Assembly (NCBI RefSeq): GCF_019443085.1
Contig: NZ_JAHZIL010000003.1
Location: 1,240,001-1,304,000, forward strand
Direction: 5' to 3'
Source of the DNA: Marinobacter sp. F4218
GTDB lineage: Bacteria; Pseudomonadota; Gammaproteobacteria; Pseudomonadales; Oleiphilaceae
Length of the DNA: 64,000 bases
Shown here: in pieces, positions 45,471-53,723 of the stretch
Numbering within the stretch: the first letter of the stretch is position 1
How the letters are laid out: every line of letters begins with the position of its first letter
Program-made: the position numbers and the translations under genes
Notes under the pieces: generated by a model
What the model saw: the letters and a program-made list of their open reading frames with translations, nothing else
What the model was told of the DNA's origin: nothing
The model's database searches: none

Positions 45471-46571
45471 ATGGCCTCATCACCCAGCCGACTAGCCAGC
45501 CTTGATGCCCTGCGCGGCCTCGCCGCTCTGGCCGTGGTGCTGTTTCATTACCTGCCATACTACGACAAGCTCTATGGCCACGGGTTTGAACTGCCCGAGG
45601 CCGCCACAGCCACTCTGCTCTTCGGCCGTTATGGAGTCCACCTGTTCTTTATTCTGAGCGGCTTTGTGATCTTCATGACCCTGGAGCGCACCAGCAAAGC
45701 CAGCTGGTTCGGGCTGGCCCGCGCCTTCCGTTTGCTGCCTGCACTCTGGGCCGCCATTGTCCTTACCTTTTTGTCCGTGCATTGGCTCGGTCCCGAGAGC
45801 CGGGCGGTCCCACTCGAAGTTGCCCTTCTGAACACCACCCTGCTGCACGAATACTTCGGCAAGGCCCACGTCGATGGCGCCTACTGGAGCCTGGTGGTGG
45901 AAGTCACCTTCTACAGCTGGATGGCGCTCCTGTTCTTTGGCTTGCGCCGTTGGCAGCACCTCCGGCTCGCGCTGGCCGCCTGGGTGATTGTCTCCTATGC
46001 CGGGGCGTTGTGGTGGAAACAGATACCACCGGAGCTGGAGTTTCTCGTCAAGGACCTGTTGTTTGTCAAGTATGCGCCCCTGTTCGTCGCCGGCATGCTG
46101 ATTTACCGTCGGCACCGCTACGGAGGCGGATCGGCGTTCGACAACACCCTTCTGGCCCTGAGTATCGGCCACGGCCTGGTTGCCTATAAACTGCCTTACA
46201 GCCTGTTCGTGCTGGGTTGCTTTGCGGTGTTCGCCCTGGCGGTGGCCGGGCGCATGAACTGGCTGTCGAATCGCCCTATGCTCTGGCTGGGCAGCCTGTC
46301 CTACAGCCTCTACCTGGTGCACCAGAACATCGGCTACGGGGTGATCGGCTGGAGCTACGAGGCCGGCCTGCCCGGCTGGCTGGGCGTGATACTGGCACTG
46401 ACAACTGCTCTGGCCCTGGCCAGCGCCATCCACTATTCGGTGGAAAAGCCGTCACTCGCCAGATTCCGGACGTGGCGACGCAAGGCCGAAGCGGTTTACC
46501 TGCCGGTTTCGCCCTCCCGGTTTAACGGCACCGTGCCGCTGTCACCCCGACGCGACCCGGCAGATTCTTGA
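45471..46571 (+). CDS. Acyltransferase 3 family membrane protein
   Basis: A 366-residue integral membrane O-acyltransferase with about ten transmembrane segments. The family starts with SLDALRGLAALAVVLFHY, which carries the conserved Arg and His. GVHLFFILSGFVIFMTLER and AYWSLVVEVTFYSW with the conserved Glu follow. Members acylate cell-surface polysaccharides or lipids using acyl-CoA. No polysaccharide gene cluster surrounds it, so the acceptor is unknown. Confidence 0.92.
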   Translation: MASSPSRLASLDALRGLAALAVVLFHYLPYYDKLYGHGFELPEAATATLLFGRYGVHLFFILSGFVIFMTLERTSKASWFGLARAFRLLPALWAAIVLTFLSVHWLGPESRAVPLEVALLNTTLLHEYFGKAHVDGAYWSLVVEVTFYSWMALLFFGLRRWQHLRLALAAWVIVSYAGALWWKQIPPELEFLVKDLLFVKYAPLFVAGMLIYRRHRYGGGSAFDNTLLALSIGHGLVAYKLPYSLFVLGCFAVFALAVAGRMNWLSNRPMLWLGSLSYSLYLVHQNIGYGVIGWSYEAGLPGWLGVILALTTALALASAIHYSVEKPSLARFRTWRRKAEAVYLPVSPSRFNGTVPLSPRRDPADS

Positions 46572-46626
46572 CTAGACTGAAAGACAAATCATCAGGAAAC
46601 GACAAACCCGGCCCAAGGAGTTTGCC

Positions 46627-47085
46627 ATGGAAATCAAAACCTTCGAGGATCTCATCGACTGGACCCGCCAGCTTCACGCCTACCTGGCCGAGTGCCTGCA
46701 CGAATCGGCCGCCCTGAATACCAATGAGAGGGCCAGTGCGCTGCTCGATTACGTCAGCAGCCACGAAGCCAAGCTGGAGCAGGCCGTCGCCGAGTTTGAA
46801 AAACAGGCGGACGCCAAGGCGATGAAAACCCGACTGTACGACTATGCCAGTCACAAGCCGATCAAATCCCATCGCACTTGCGATACCCACTATGCAGATC
46901 TGGATTTTGACGGCATCGAACGGGAAATATTTGATTTCCACGACCAGGTCATGGACCTTTACGACGCTCTGATCGGCAAGGCGGAGATACCCGAGGCCAA
47001 AACCTTGCTGGAAGATCTCAAGGCGCTCGAAGAACATGAGGCGATGCGGCTCGCGCGCCAGATAGGCCGGATGGATGATGTTTAG
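46627..47085 (+). CDS. Hypothetical all-helical protein (ferritin-like appearance)
   Basis: A 152-residue protein preceded by a good AAGGAG. It is predicted largely alpha-helical and rich in Glu, Asp, His and Leu, with pairs such as HESAAL, EAKLEQAVAEFE and KALEEHEAMRLARQIGR spaced as in four-helix bundle proteins. I do not recognise a named family. Iron or other metal binding is possible from the Glu/His pattern but is not shown. Confidence 0.75.
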   Translation: MEIKTFEDLIDWTRQLHAYLAECLHESAALNTNERASALLDYVSSHEAKLEQAVAEFEKQADAKAMKTRLYDYASHKPIKSHRTCDTHYADLDFDGIEREIFDFHDQVMDLYDALIGKAEIPEAKTLLEDLKALEEHEAMRLARQIGRMDDV

Positions 47086-47091
47086 CAGGCC

Positions 47092-47109
47092 CTACGACCT
47101 ACGTCGTAG
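47092..47109 (+). terminator. Hairpin after the helical protein gene
   Basis: The stem CTACGAC/GTCGTAG has a 4-base loop, followed a few bases later by a T-run (GGGTTTTTC). It is located between the helical protein gene and the TRAP operon and is a weak candidate terminator. Confidence 0.4.
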
Positions 47110-47228
47110 TGACCGGGTTTTTCATTCCGTTTCCTAACGATAATTGTTAACTTGAACTACCGTTAAGAGTTGTCCCTTCCCAAAGGAAGGCGCTCTAAAT
47201 ACAAAAATGATAAGAGGATAGAAGAGCA

Positions 47229-48305
47229 ATGAAGATCCGTTCTGTTCTTTCCGCGGCTGTGCTGGCTGTGGCAACTACCTTTGCCGCCTCACAGGCATTC
47301 GCACAGGAAACGTTTACTCTCCGTCTCGCAGAAACCTGGGGCCCAAATTTCCCGATCTTTGGTGACGCCACCAAGAACATGGCGGCCATGGCCGAGAAGA
47401 TGTCCGATGGCCGCCTGCGCATCCGCATCGATTCCGCCAACAAGCACAAGGCACCGTTCGGTGTGTTCGACATGGTCAAAGCCGGCCAGTACGACATGGG
47501 CCACTCCGCCTCTTACTACTGGAAAGGCAAGGTACCGAACACCCTGTTCTTTACCAGCATGCCCTTCGGCATGACGGCACTGGAGCAATACGCCTGGTTC
47601 TACTACGGCGACGGCATGGACCTGATGCAGGAAGTGTATGAACCGCACAACCTGATGTCCTTCCCGGGCGGCAACACCGGCATCCAGATGGGCGGCTGGT
47701 TCCGCAAGGAAATCAAGTCGGTCGACGACCTTCAGGGCCTGAAGATGCGGATTCCCGGCTTCGCTGGCGAGGTTTTCGCCGAGGTCGGTGTCAGCCCCAC
47801 CAACATCGCCCCGGGCGAGCTGTACACCGCGCTTGAGCGTAACACCATCGATGCGGCTGAGTGGGTAGGTCCGGCTCTGGATCTGCGTCTGGGTTTCCAG
47901 CAGATTGCTGACTACTACTACACCGGCTGGCACGAGCCGGCGACCGAGCTGCAGTTCCTGGTCAACAAGAAGGTCTGGGAAAAACTGCCCGCCGACCTGC
48001 AGGAAATCCTGCGCATCTCCATGCGTACCGCGGCCTATGACATGCTGATCGAATCCCAGCACGAAAACGCCAAGGCCTGGGCCAGCATCAAGCAAGAGCA
48101 TCCGGACGTGCAGATCAAGACTTTCCCGAAGGAAGTTTTCCATGCCATGTATGAGGCCAACCAGAAGCTTCTGAACGAAGCCGCTGCAGGTGATGAACTC
48201 GCCAGCAAGATCGTTGAGTCTCAGGAAGACTACCTGGAGATGAGCCGCGCTTACACGGACATTTCCGAGCGCGCTTACCTCAACACAATGGCCGAAGTCG
48301 AGTAA
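47229..48305 (+). CDS. dctP: TRAP transporter periplasmic substrate-binding protein (DctP/TakP type)
   Basis: A 358-residue secreted binding protein with a Sec signal peptide ending at AASQAFAQE. The mature part has GWFRKEIKSVDDLQGLKMRI and the AEWVGPALDLRLGFQ segment. The latter, with YYYTGWHEPATE, resembles TakP-type proteins that bind alpha-keto acids or lactate, often with a metal. It starts a dctP-Q-M operon. A hairpin CCTTCC/GGAAGG lies in the leader. The ligand class is inferred from motif resemblance. Confidence 0.92.
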   Translation: MKIRSVLSAAVLAVATTFAASQAFAQETFTLRLAETWGPNFPIFGDATKNMAAMAEKMSDGRLRIRIDSANKHKAPFGVFDMVKAGQYDMGHSASYYWKGKVPNTLFFTSMPFGMTALEQYAWFYYGDGMDLMQEVYEPHNLMSFPGGNTGIQMGGWFRKEIKSVDDLQGLKMRIPGFAGEVFAEVGVSPTNIAPGELYTALERNTIDAAEWVGPALDLRLGFQQIADYYYTGWHEPATELQFLVNKKVWEKLPADLQEILRISMRTAAYDMLIESQHENAKAWASIKQEHPDVQIKTFPKEVFHAMYEANQKLLNEAAAGDELASKIVESQEDYLEMSRAYTDISERAYLNTMAEVE

Positions 48306-48324
48306 GATAACGGCCAGTACTGAG

Positions 48325-48356
48325 CCGGGATCGCTCTCTGAGGGGTCCCGGTTTTG
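48325..48356 (+). terminator. Partial terminator between dctP and dctQ
   Basis: The stem CCGGGA/TCCCGG has a 15-base loop followed by TTTTG. It lies in the 101-bp gap between the binding-protein and membrane-subunit genes. It probably ends part of the transcripts so that the binding protein is made in excess. Confidence 0.6.
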
Positions 48357-48406
48357 TCGTTTATAGCAGCTGAAAAAGCGCCAACCCGCTTGGCGGAGGA
48401 TTATCA

Positions 48407-48952
48407 ATGCGGTGGATTATCAAACTGGACGAGGGCCTGACCCGGTTGTCCAACCTCTGTGGCTGGATCGCCTGTATCGCAATGATACTGATGGCAGCCA
48501 ACGTATTTTACGACGTGGTTTCCCGCTACGCATTCAACGAAGTATCGATTGGCATGCAGGAAATGGAATGGCATCTATATTCCATCGTCTTTCTATTTGG
48601 TATCCCTTACGCATTGCGCACGGACGGTCATGTTCGGGTCGACGTCTTCTACACCAACTGGAACAACACGGCGAAAGCCTGGGTCAATATGGTGGGCGCT
48701 GTGATCTTTGTCATCCCGTTTGCCTACCTGATCGGGACCTACGGCTACAGTTTCGCGCTGGATTCCTACAACATGGGTGAAGGCAGCGGCGATCCCGGCG
48801 GCCTGCCCCATCGCTATCTCATCAAGTCGATCATCCCCATCACCGCGTTCTTTATCGCAACCAGCGGCATTGGCATGATCACTTACGCTATCCGCGTCCT
48901 GTCGGGCGAGAAAAGCTACTCAAGCGAGCACAGCGCAGGAGGTCTGGCATGA
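48407..48952 (+). CDS. dctQ: TRAP transporter small permease subunit
   Basis: A 181-residue inner-membrane protein with four predicted transmembrane segments. It has the family elements NVFYDVVSRYAFNEVSIGMQ and EMEWHLYSIVFLFGIPYALR, followed by DGHVRVDVFY. It pairs with the large subunit to form the Na+-coupled transport unit. It overlaps dctM by 4 bases. Confidence 0.93.
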   Translation: MRWIIKLDEGLTRLSNLCGWIACIAMILMAANVFYDVVSRYAFNEVSIGMQEMEWHLYSIVFLFGIPYALRTDGHVRVDVFYTNWNNTAKAWVNMVGAVIFVIPFAYLIGTYGYSFALDSYNMGEGSGDPGGLPHRYLIKSIIPITAFFIATSGIGMITYAIRVLSGEKSYSSEHSAGGLA

Positions 48953-50244
48953 TCGGTATGATTATGTTCGGCGTCGCGATGCTGATGCTGATGCTGGGTT
49001 TTCCGGTGGCGTTCACCTTCGGCGGTGTCGCGCTGTTTTTCGGCATCTACTCCGAAGGCATGGATTTGTTCGCATTCATGCCGTTCCGCATCATGAGTGT
49101 GATGCAGAATACCGTGCTGATGGCGGTGCCCCTGTTCATTTTCATGGGGGTTGTCCTGCAGCGCACCCGGCTGGCTGAGCAGCTGCTCACCTCCATGGGG
49201 CGCCTCTTTGGCGGCTTGCCCGGCGGGCTTGCCATCTCCACCATTCTGGTGGGCGCCCTGCTTGCCGCGTCCACCGGTGTGGTGGGGGCCAGTGTGGTGG
49301 CCATGGGCCTGATCTCTCTGCCGGTCATGCTGGCGCACAAGTATGACAAGCGCCTGAGCACCGGCACCATCTGCGCGTCCGGTACCCTGGGCCAGATCGT
49401 GCCTCCGTCAATCATCCTGATCATCCTTGGTGATGTCATCGGTCTGCCCGTGGGCGACCTGTTCAAGGCCGCGGTGTGGCCGGGCGTGGTATTGGTTAGC
49501 CTTTATATCATCTACATCCTGATCATGACCCGCCTGAAACCGGAGACCGCACCCGCCATGCCGGCCGACCCGACCCGCTCCCGCAAACAGGAGGTCGTGT
49601 CCGCACTGCTGGCGATCGTTCCGCCGCTGACATTGATCATTGTAGTGCTGGGCTCCATCTTCAGCGGTATTGCCACCCCGACCGAGTCCTCCGCGCTTGG
49701 CGGCGTCGGCGCCGTTGTTCTGGCCATCATCTATCGGCAGTTCTCGTTCCAGATGATCTGGGACAGCTCCAAGGACACCGTGAAGGTCACCGCCATGGTG
49801 TTTGCCATCCTGATCGGTGCGACCGCCTTCTCCATGGTGTTCAGTTACACCGGTGGCGACTACCTGCTGGAGGACTGGCTACATGCCCTGCCGGGCAACG
49901 AGTGGGGCTTCATCATTCTGTCGATGCTGGTCATCCTGATCCTGGGCTTCTTCATCGACTTCGTGGAGATTTCCTTCATCATCGTGCCAATCCTGGCGCC
50001 GGTAGCCGAAGCCATGGGCATCAACATGCTGTGGTTCGCCATCCTGATCGCCATGAACCTGCAGACCAGCTTCCTGACCCCCCCCTTCGGGTTCTCGCTG
50101 TTCTACCTGAAAGGGGTGGCGCCGCCGGAGGTGAAAACCATCGATATATACCGCGGCATCATCCCATTCATCCTGATCCAGATACTGGTACTGGCGATGA
50201 TTGTGATCTTCCCCGAGTGGTTCGGGATGAGCGCCACTTACTGA
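48949..50244 (+). CDS. dctM: TRAP transporter large permease subunit
   Basis: A 431-residue inner-membrane protein with about 12 transmembrane segments and the family motifs AVPLFIFMGVVLQRTRLAEQ, VGALLAASTGVVGASVVAMG and SGTLGQIVPPSIILIILGD. It forms the translocation pathway of the TRAP system, powered by a sodium gradient. The last gene of the operon, it is followed by a strong terminator. Confidence 0.95.
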   Translation: MIGMIMFGVAMLMLMLGFPVAFTFGGVALFFGIYSEGMDLFAFMPFRIMSVMQNTVLMAVPLFIFMGVVLQRTRLAEQLLTSMGRLFGGLPGGLAISTILVGALLAASTGVVGASVVAMGLISLPVMLAHKYDKRLSTGTICASGTLGQIVPPSIILIILGDVIGLPVGDLFKAAVWPGVVLVSLYIIYILIMTRLKPETAPAMPADPTRSRKQEVVSALLAIVPPLTLIIVVLGSIFSGIATPTESSALGGVGAVVLAIIYRQFSFQMIWDSSKDTVKVTAMVFAILIGATAFSMVFSYTGGDYLLEDWLHALPGNEWGFIILSMLVILILGFFIDFVEISFIIVPILAPVAEAMGINMLWFAILIAMNLQTSFLTPPFGFSLFYLKGVAPPEVKTIDIYRGIIPFILIQILVLAMIVIFPEWFGMSATY

Positions 50245-50250
50245 CCTCCG

Positions 50251-50279
50251 AAAACCGGGCCCCTGAGCCCGGTTTTTTC
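50251..50279 (+). terminator. Rho-independent terminator of the TRAP operon
   Basis: The stem AAAACCGGGC/GCCCGGTTTT has loop CCCTGA and a further T-run. It lies 6 bp after dctM. Confidence 0.92.
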
Positions 50280-50474
50280 TCCCTCTTCGTGAAAAACCGG
50301 CCTTCTTTGCGCGGTTCCCCCCGGAATTTCCCCCGAACCTGACAAACTCTGAACGTTTCCTATACTGAGAACAGCACCGGCGATTCTCAGATCGGTAGTC
50401 GGGACAAGCCCTTAGGAAAAGTCGTCATCCGTGACAGTGATGTTGAGAGTAGACAGGAAGGGAGAGAAGGACCC

Positions 50475-51788
50475 ATGACTCAGAGCACTGCCCAAAAAAC
50501 CGAGCGCACAGATCCCGAACACAAGGCACACGTGCTGACCCTGCCACTGGAAGAAACCCAGACCGATCGGCAACCGCACCATTACGAACGCTGGCTCGTC
50601 GCCAAACTGATGCGTATGGCAGGCTCACCGCCCCTCCGGTTCCGGTTGTGGAACGGCGATGTGATCGAACCCGAGGGACAGGAGGCCCGGTTTGTCCTGC
50701 GTCTGACTGATCCGAAGGCCCTGTACACGCTGGTGGCCAACCCCAATCTCGCGTTCGGCGACCTTTACAGCGCCGGTCGCCTGGAGGTGGAAGGCGAACT
50801 GCCGGATCTGATGGAAACCCTGTACCGGTCGGTCCACGCGGCCCGCCAGAAATGGCCAAGATGGCTCGATGCACTCTGGCGCAACCACAATCCGAGATCC
50901 ACGGGCATCTCGGAAGCCAGGGAAAACATCCACCACCACTACGATCTTGGCAACGAGTTCTACCAGCTGTGGCTGGATCGCGCTGAAATGCAGTACACCT
51001 GCGCCTATTATGAGCAACCGGATCTGACCCTGGAACAGGCCCAACTTGCCAAGCTGGAGCACGTCTGTCGCAAGCTGCGGCTGAAGCCCGGCATGACGGT
51101 GGTGGAAGCCGGCTGTGGCTGGGGCGGACTGGCCCGCTACATGGCCCGCCATTATGGGGTGAAGGTGCACTCCTACAACATTTCCCGGGAACAGCTTGCC
51201 TATGCCCGCGCAGAAGCCCGTCGGCAGGAGCTGGATCACCTGATTGATTACGTGGAGGACGACTACCGGAATATCGAGGGCCAGTACGACGCCTTCGTCT
51301 CAATCGGAATGCTGGAACACGTGGGCAAGGAAAATTACCCGGCACTGGCCGAGCTGATCAAGCGCAGCCTCAAGCCAGGCGGGATGGCGCTGCTTCACAG
51401 CATCGGCCGGAATCGCCCCATGCTGATGAATGCATGGATCGAGAAACGGATTTTCCCTGGCGCCTATCCACCGAGCATCGGTGAATTCATAGAGATCTGT
51501 GAACAGGGTGACTTCTCGGTCCTGGATGTCGAAAACCTCCGTCTGCACTATGCCCAGACCCTGACGCACTGGATGGAGCGGTTCAACGAGAATCAGGACA
51601 CCGTATCGGAAATGTACGATGAGCACTTTACCCGTGCCTGGCGGATGTACCTGGCCGGCTCCATTGCCGCATTCCGCGCCGGCTCCCTGCAGCTGTTTCA
51701 GGTTGTGTTCACCCACGGCACGAATAATGACCTGCCGCAGAACCGGAAGGACCTTTACACCCGTCCCGCAGCGCCGGAGAACGTCTGA
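50475..51788 (+). CDS. Cyclopropane-fatty-acid-synthase-like SAM methyltransferase
   Basis: A 437-residue enzyme of the CFA synthase family. An N-terminal lipid-interaction domain (to about 140, with AFGDLYSAGRLEVEGELPDL) precedes the SAM domain. Signature motifs are NIHHHYDLGNEFYQLWLD, YTCAYYEQPDLTLEQAQ, VVEAGCGWGGLARYMA (SAM site) and SIGMLEHVG. It should add a methyl or methylene group across a double bond in membrane phospholipid acyl chains. It overlaps a flavin reductase gene (TGATG), which suggests that the product is reduced or otherwise processed. Confidence 0.92.
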   Translation: MTQSTAQKTERTDPEHKAHVLTLPLEETQTDRQPHHYERWLVAKLMRMAGSPPLRFRLWNGDVIEPEGQEARFVLRLTDPKALYTLVANPNLAFGDLYSAGRLEVEGELPDLMETLYRSVHAARQKWPRWLDALWRNHNPRSTGISEARENIHHHYDLGNEFYQLWLDRAEMQYTCAYYEQPDLTLEQAQLAKLEHVCRKLRLKPGMTVVEAGCGWGGLARYMARHYGVKVHSYNISREQLAYARAEARRQELDHLIDYVEDDYRNIEGQYDAFVSIGMLEHVGKENYPALAELIKRSLKPGGMALLHSIGRNRPMLMNAWIEKRIFPGAYPPSIGEFIEICEQGDFSVLDVENLRLHYAQTLTHWMERFNENQDTVSEMYDEHFTRAWRMYLAGSIAAFRAGSLQLFQVVFTHGTNNDLPQNRKDLYTRPAAPENV

Positions 51789-52948
51789 TGGAATACTACG
51801 ATCTGATAATTGTCGGTGCCGGGCCGGCCGGCTCGACTCTTGCCCACAGCCTGCAGGACAGCGGCAAGCGTATTCTGGTCATCGACAAACAGGATTTCCC
51901 GAGGGACAAGACCTGCGCCGGCTGGGTGACACCGGCGGTGATGGAAACCCTGCACATTGATAAGGAAGACTATCGCCGGGGTCGAACGCTGCAGCCGATT
52001 CGGCGCTTTCGCATCGGCATGATGGGGCAGCCCGCCGTGGAGAACGACCACGGCGAGGTGGTCAGCTACGGCATTCGTCGCTGTGAATTTGACGACTACC
52101 TGCTCGATCGGGTGACGGTACGGAAAATTCTGTCCACGCCGGTCAAAAGCATTGTCCGCAACGCTGGTAACTGGCAGATCAACAATACCTGGGAAGCCCC
52201 CCTGGTAGTTGGAGCCGGTGGCCACTTCTGCCCGGTTGCGCGGTTACTGGGCGAGGGCCCCGGAAGCCACGAGACTGTGGTGGCCGCCAAGGAAGTGGAG
52301 TTCGAGATGACACCGGAGCAGGCCCAGGCGTGCCAAGCCCGGGGTGACACGCCGGAGCTCTGGTTCTGTCGGGACCTCAAGGGCTACGCCTGGGTGTTCA
52401 GGAAGGGCAACTATCTGAACATCGGACTCGGGCGCGAGGACAATCACAAGCTGACCGAGCATTTGGAAAGTTTTGTTCAGGACATGAAAGACTCAGGGCG
52501 CATTCCAGAAGACCTGCCGGGGCGGTTCAAAGGCCATGCCTATTTGTTGTACGCCCACGCCGAGCGGCCACTGGTAGACGATGGCGTCCTGCTGATTGGC
52601 GACTCCGCTGGACTGGCATACACCCAGAGTGGCGAGGGTATACGGCCTGCGGTTGAGTCGGCGCTGATGGCGGCCGACGTCATACTTCACGCCGCGGACT
52701 ACTCCGCATCGTCGCTGCAGGTCTACGGCGATGCCATTGCCGAACGCTTTGGCAACCGCGCCACCGATATGGACCAGGGCTGGCAGGTACCGGACTGGGT
52801 CAAGATGCCTTTGGCCAGCACACTGATGCGCTCGCAATGGTTTACGCGGAAGGTGGTCACGGAGAAGTGGTTCCTGCACCAACAGGTACCGCCACTGGAC
52901 GTGCGCTTCGACGACTCCGCTACCGGCTCAATGACCTCGGCGGTCTAG
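51788..52948 (+). CDS. FAD-dependent oxidoreductase of the geranylgeranyl reductase type
   Basis: A 386-residue flavoprotein. It starts with the dinucleotide-binding DLIIVGAGPAGSTLAHSLQ, then DFPRDKTCAGWVTPAV, the geranylgeranyl-reductase-family Cys region, and has GDSAGLAYTQSGEGIRPAVE near residue 277, the second FAD motif. Relatives saturate isoprenoid or lipid double bonds. The start codon lies inside the stop of the CFA-like methyltransferase gene, so the two are translationally coupled. I infer that they act in sequence on a membrane lipid acyl chain; the product is unknown. Confidence 0.88.
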   Translation: MEYYDLIIVGAGPAGSTLAHSLQDSGKRILVIDKQDFPRDKTCAGWVTPAVMETLHIDKEDYRRGRTLQPIRRFRIGMMGQPAVENDHGEVVSYGIRRCEFDDYLLDRVTVRKILSTPVKSIVRNAGNWQINNTWEAPLVVGAGGHFCPVARLLGEGPGSHETVVAAKEVEFEMTPEQAQACQARGDTPELWFCRDLKGYAWVFRKGNYLNIGLGREDNHKLTEHLESFVQDMKDSGRIPEDLPGRFKGHAYLLYAHAERPLVDDGVLLIGDSAGLAYTQSGEGIRPAVESALMAADVILHAADYSASSLQVYGDAIAERFGNRATDMDQGWQVPDWVKMPLASTLMRSQWFTRKVVTEKWFLHQQVPPLDVRFDDSATGSMTSAV

Positions 52949-52982
52949 TCCGCAGGGCGTGGCTCGAGTTCGGAAACCCCAC

Positions 52983-53009
52983 AAAAAGGGCGCCATACCG
53001 GCGCCCCTT
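52983..53009. terminator. Bidirectional terminator between the flavoprotein gene and dps
   Basis: The stem AAGGGCGCC/GGCGCCCCTT has a 5-base loop and an A-run on the left. It lies between two convergent genes and can terminate both. Confidence 0.8.
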
Positions 53010-53026
53010 CTGCAGTTGTGTCGGAC

Positions 53027-53500
53027 TTAGTGGCCGAGGTAACTGCGATACATCCAGACGGTTTTCTCCTGCTGGGATATGTAATCGCTCATCAGGGCGA
53101 CCGTGCCCTCGTCCTCGGCATCGCCGGCAAGGCTTAGCAGTTTGCGCTGCTTGCCAATCAACTTGGCGAAGCTGTCGACGATGTTTTCCATCGCCTCCCG
53201 GCCATCAGACACGTCCTTGCGCTCGGGCACTTCCGACTTCTCGATGTAAGTGCTGTAGGCGTGTGCCGGCCGATGCCCGAGCGTCAGCACGCGCTCTGCA
53301 ATCTCATCGATCTTGAGCAGAAGGTCGTCATACAGTTCCTCGAATTTCACATGTAACTCGAAAAAGTTGTCACCTTTGATGTTCCAGTGGTAACCGCGCA
53401 CGTTCATGTAGAAAATCTGGTAGTTGGAGAGCAGGTCGTTCAGTGAACCTGCCAGCTGTTCGGTCTTTTCCGTGTCCAGGCCAATAAAGTTCTTGCCCAT
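53027..53500 (-). CDS. dps: Dps family ferritin-like DNA-protection protein
   Basis: A 157-residue Dps that forms a dodecamer, oxidises and stores iron, and protects DNA in stationary phase and under oxidative stress. The ferroxidase residues are in YHWNIKGDNFFELHVKFEELYDD. Pattern and length are typical. The start has a GGAGG Shine-Dalgarno. It is monocistronic. Confidence 0.95.
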   Translation of the reverse strand: MGKNFIGLDTEKTEQLAGSLNDLLSNYQIFYMNVRGYHWNIKGDNFFELHVKFEELYDDLLLKIDEIAERVLTLGHRPAHAYSTYIEKSEVPERKDVSDGREAMENIVDSFAKLIGKQRKLLSLAGDAEDEGTVALMSDYISQQEKTVWMYRSYLGH

Positions 53501-53723
53501 CGTGAGCCTCCTTAACGGTGGTTGATTACTATGGTGTCCACTGTAAAAGGGCCATCCGGATACAGGAAGTGGAGTTCGCCAATCCCATCGATAGCCTCAC
53601 GGTATCACTATCTATTTTACGATTCGCATAGCTGATGATTATCAAAGACCCTGACGTTCGCACTCACCCACTTTACCGTGGCCTTTAGCGTCGCCCATTT
53701 CTTCCATGAAAGCCTTTGGGCCG
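53501..53723. promoter_or_regulatory. Upstream region of dps
   Basis: A 223-base gap that contains the dps promoter on the minus strand. It includes AT-rich sequence and a weak ATAG-type repeat (around 53591-53634), but no complete OxyR site that I can support. No gene is seen. Confidence 0.4.

Noticed and set aside
53591..53634. OxyR site upstream of dps
   Set aside because: Only scattered ATAG/CTAT-like tetramers are present, and they do not match the required four-repeat spacing.
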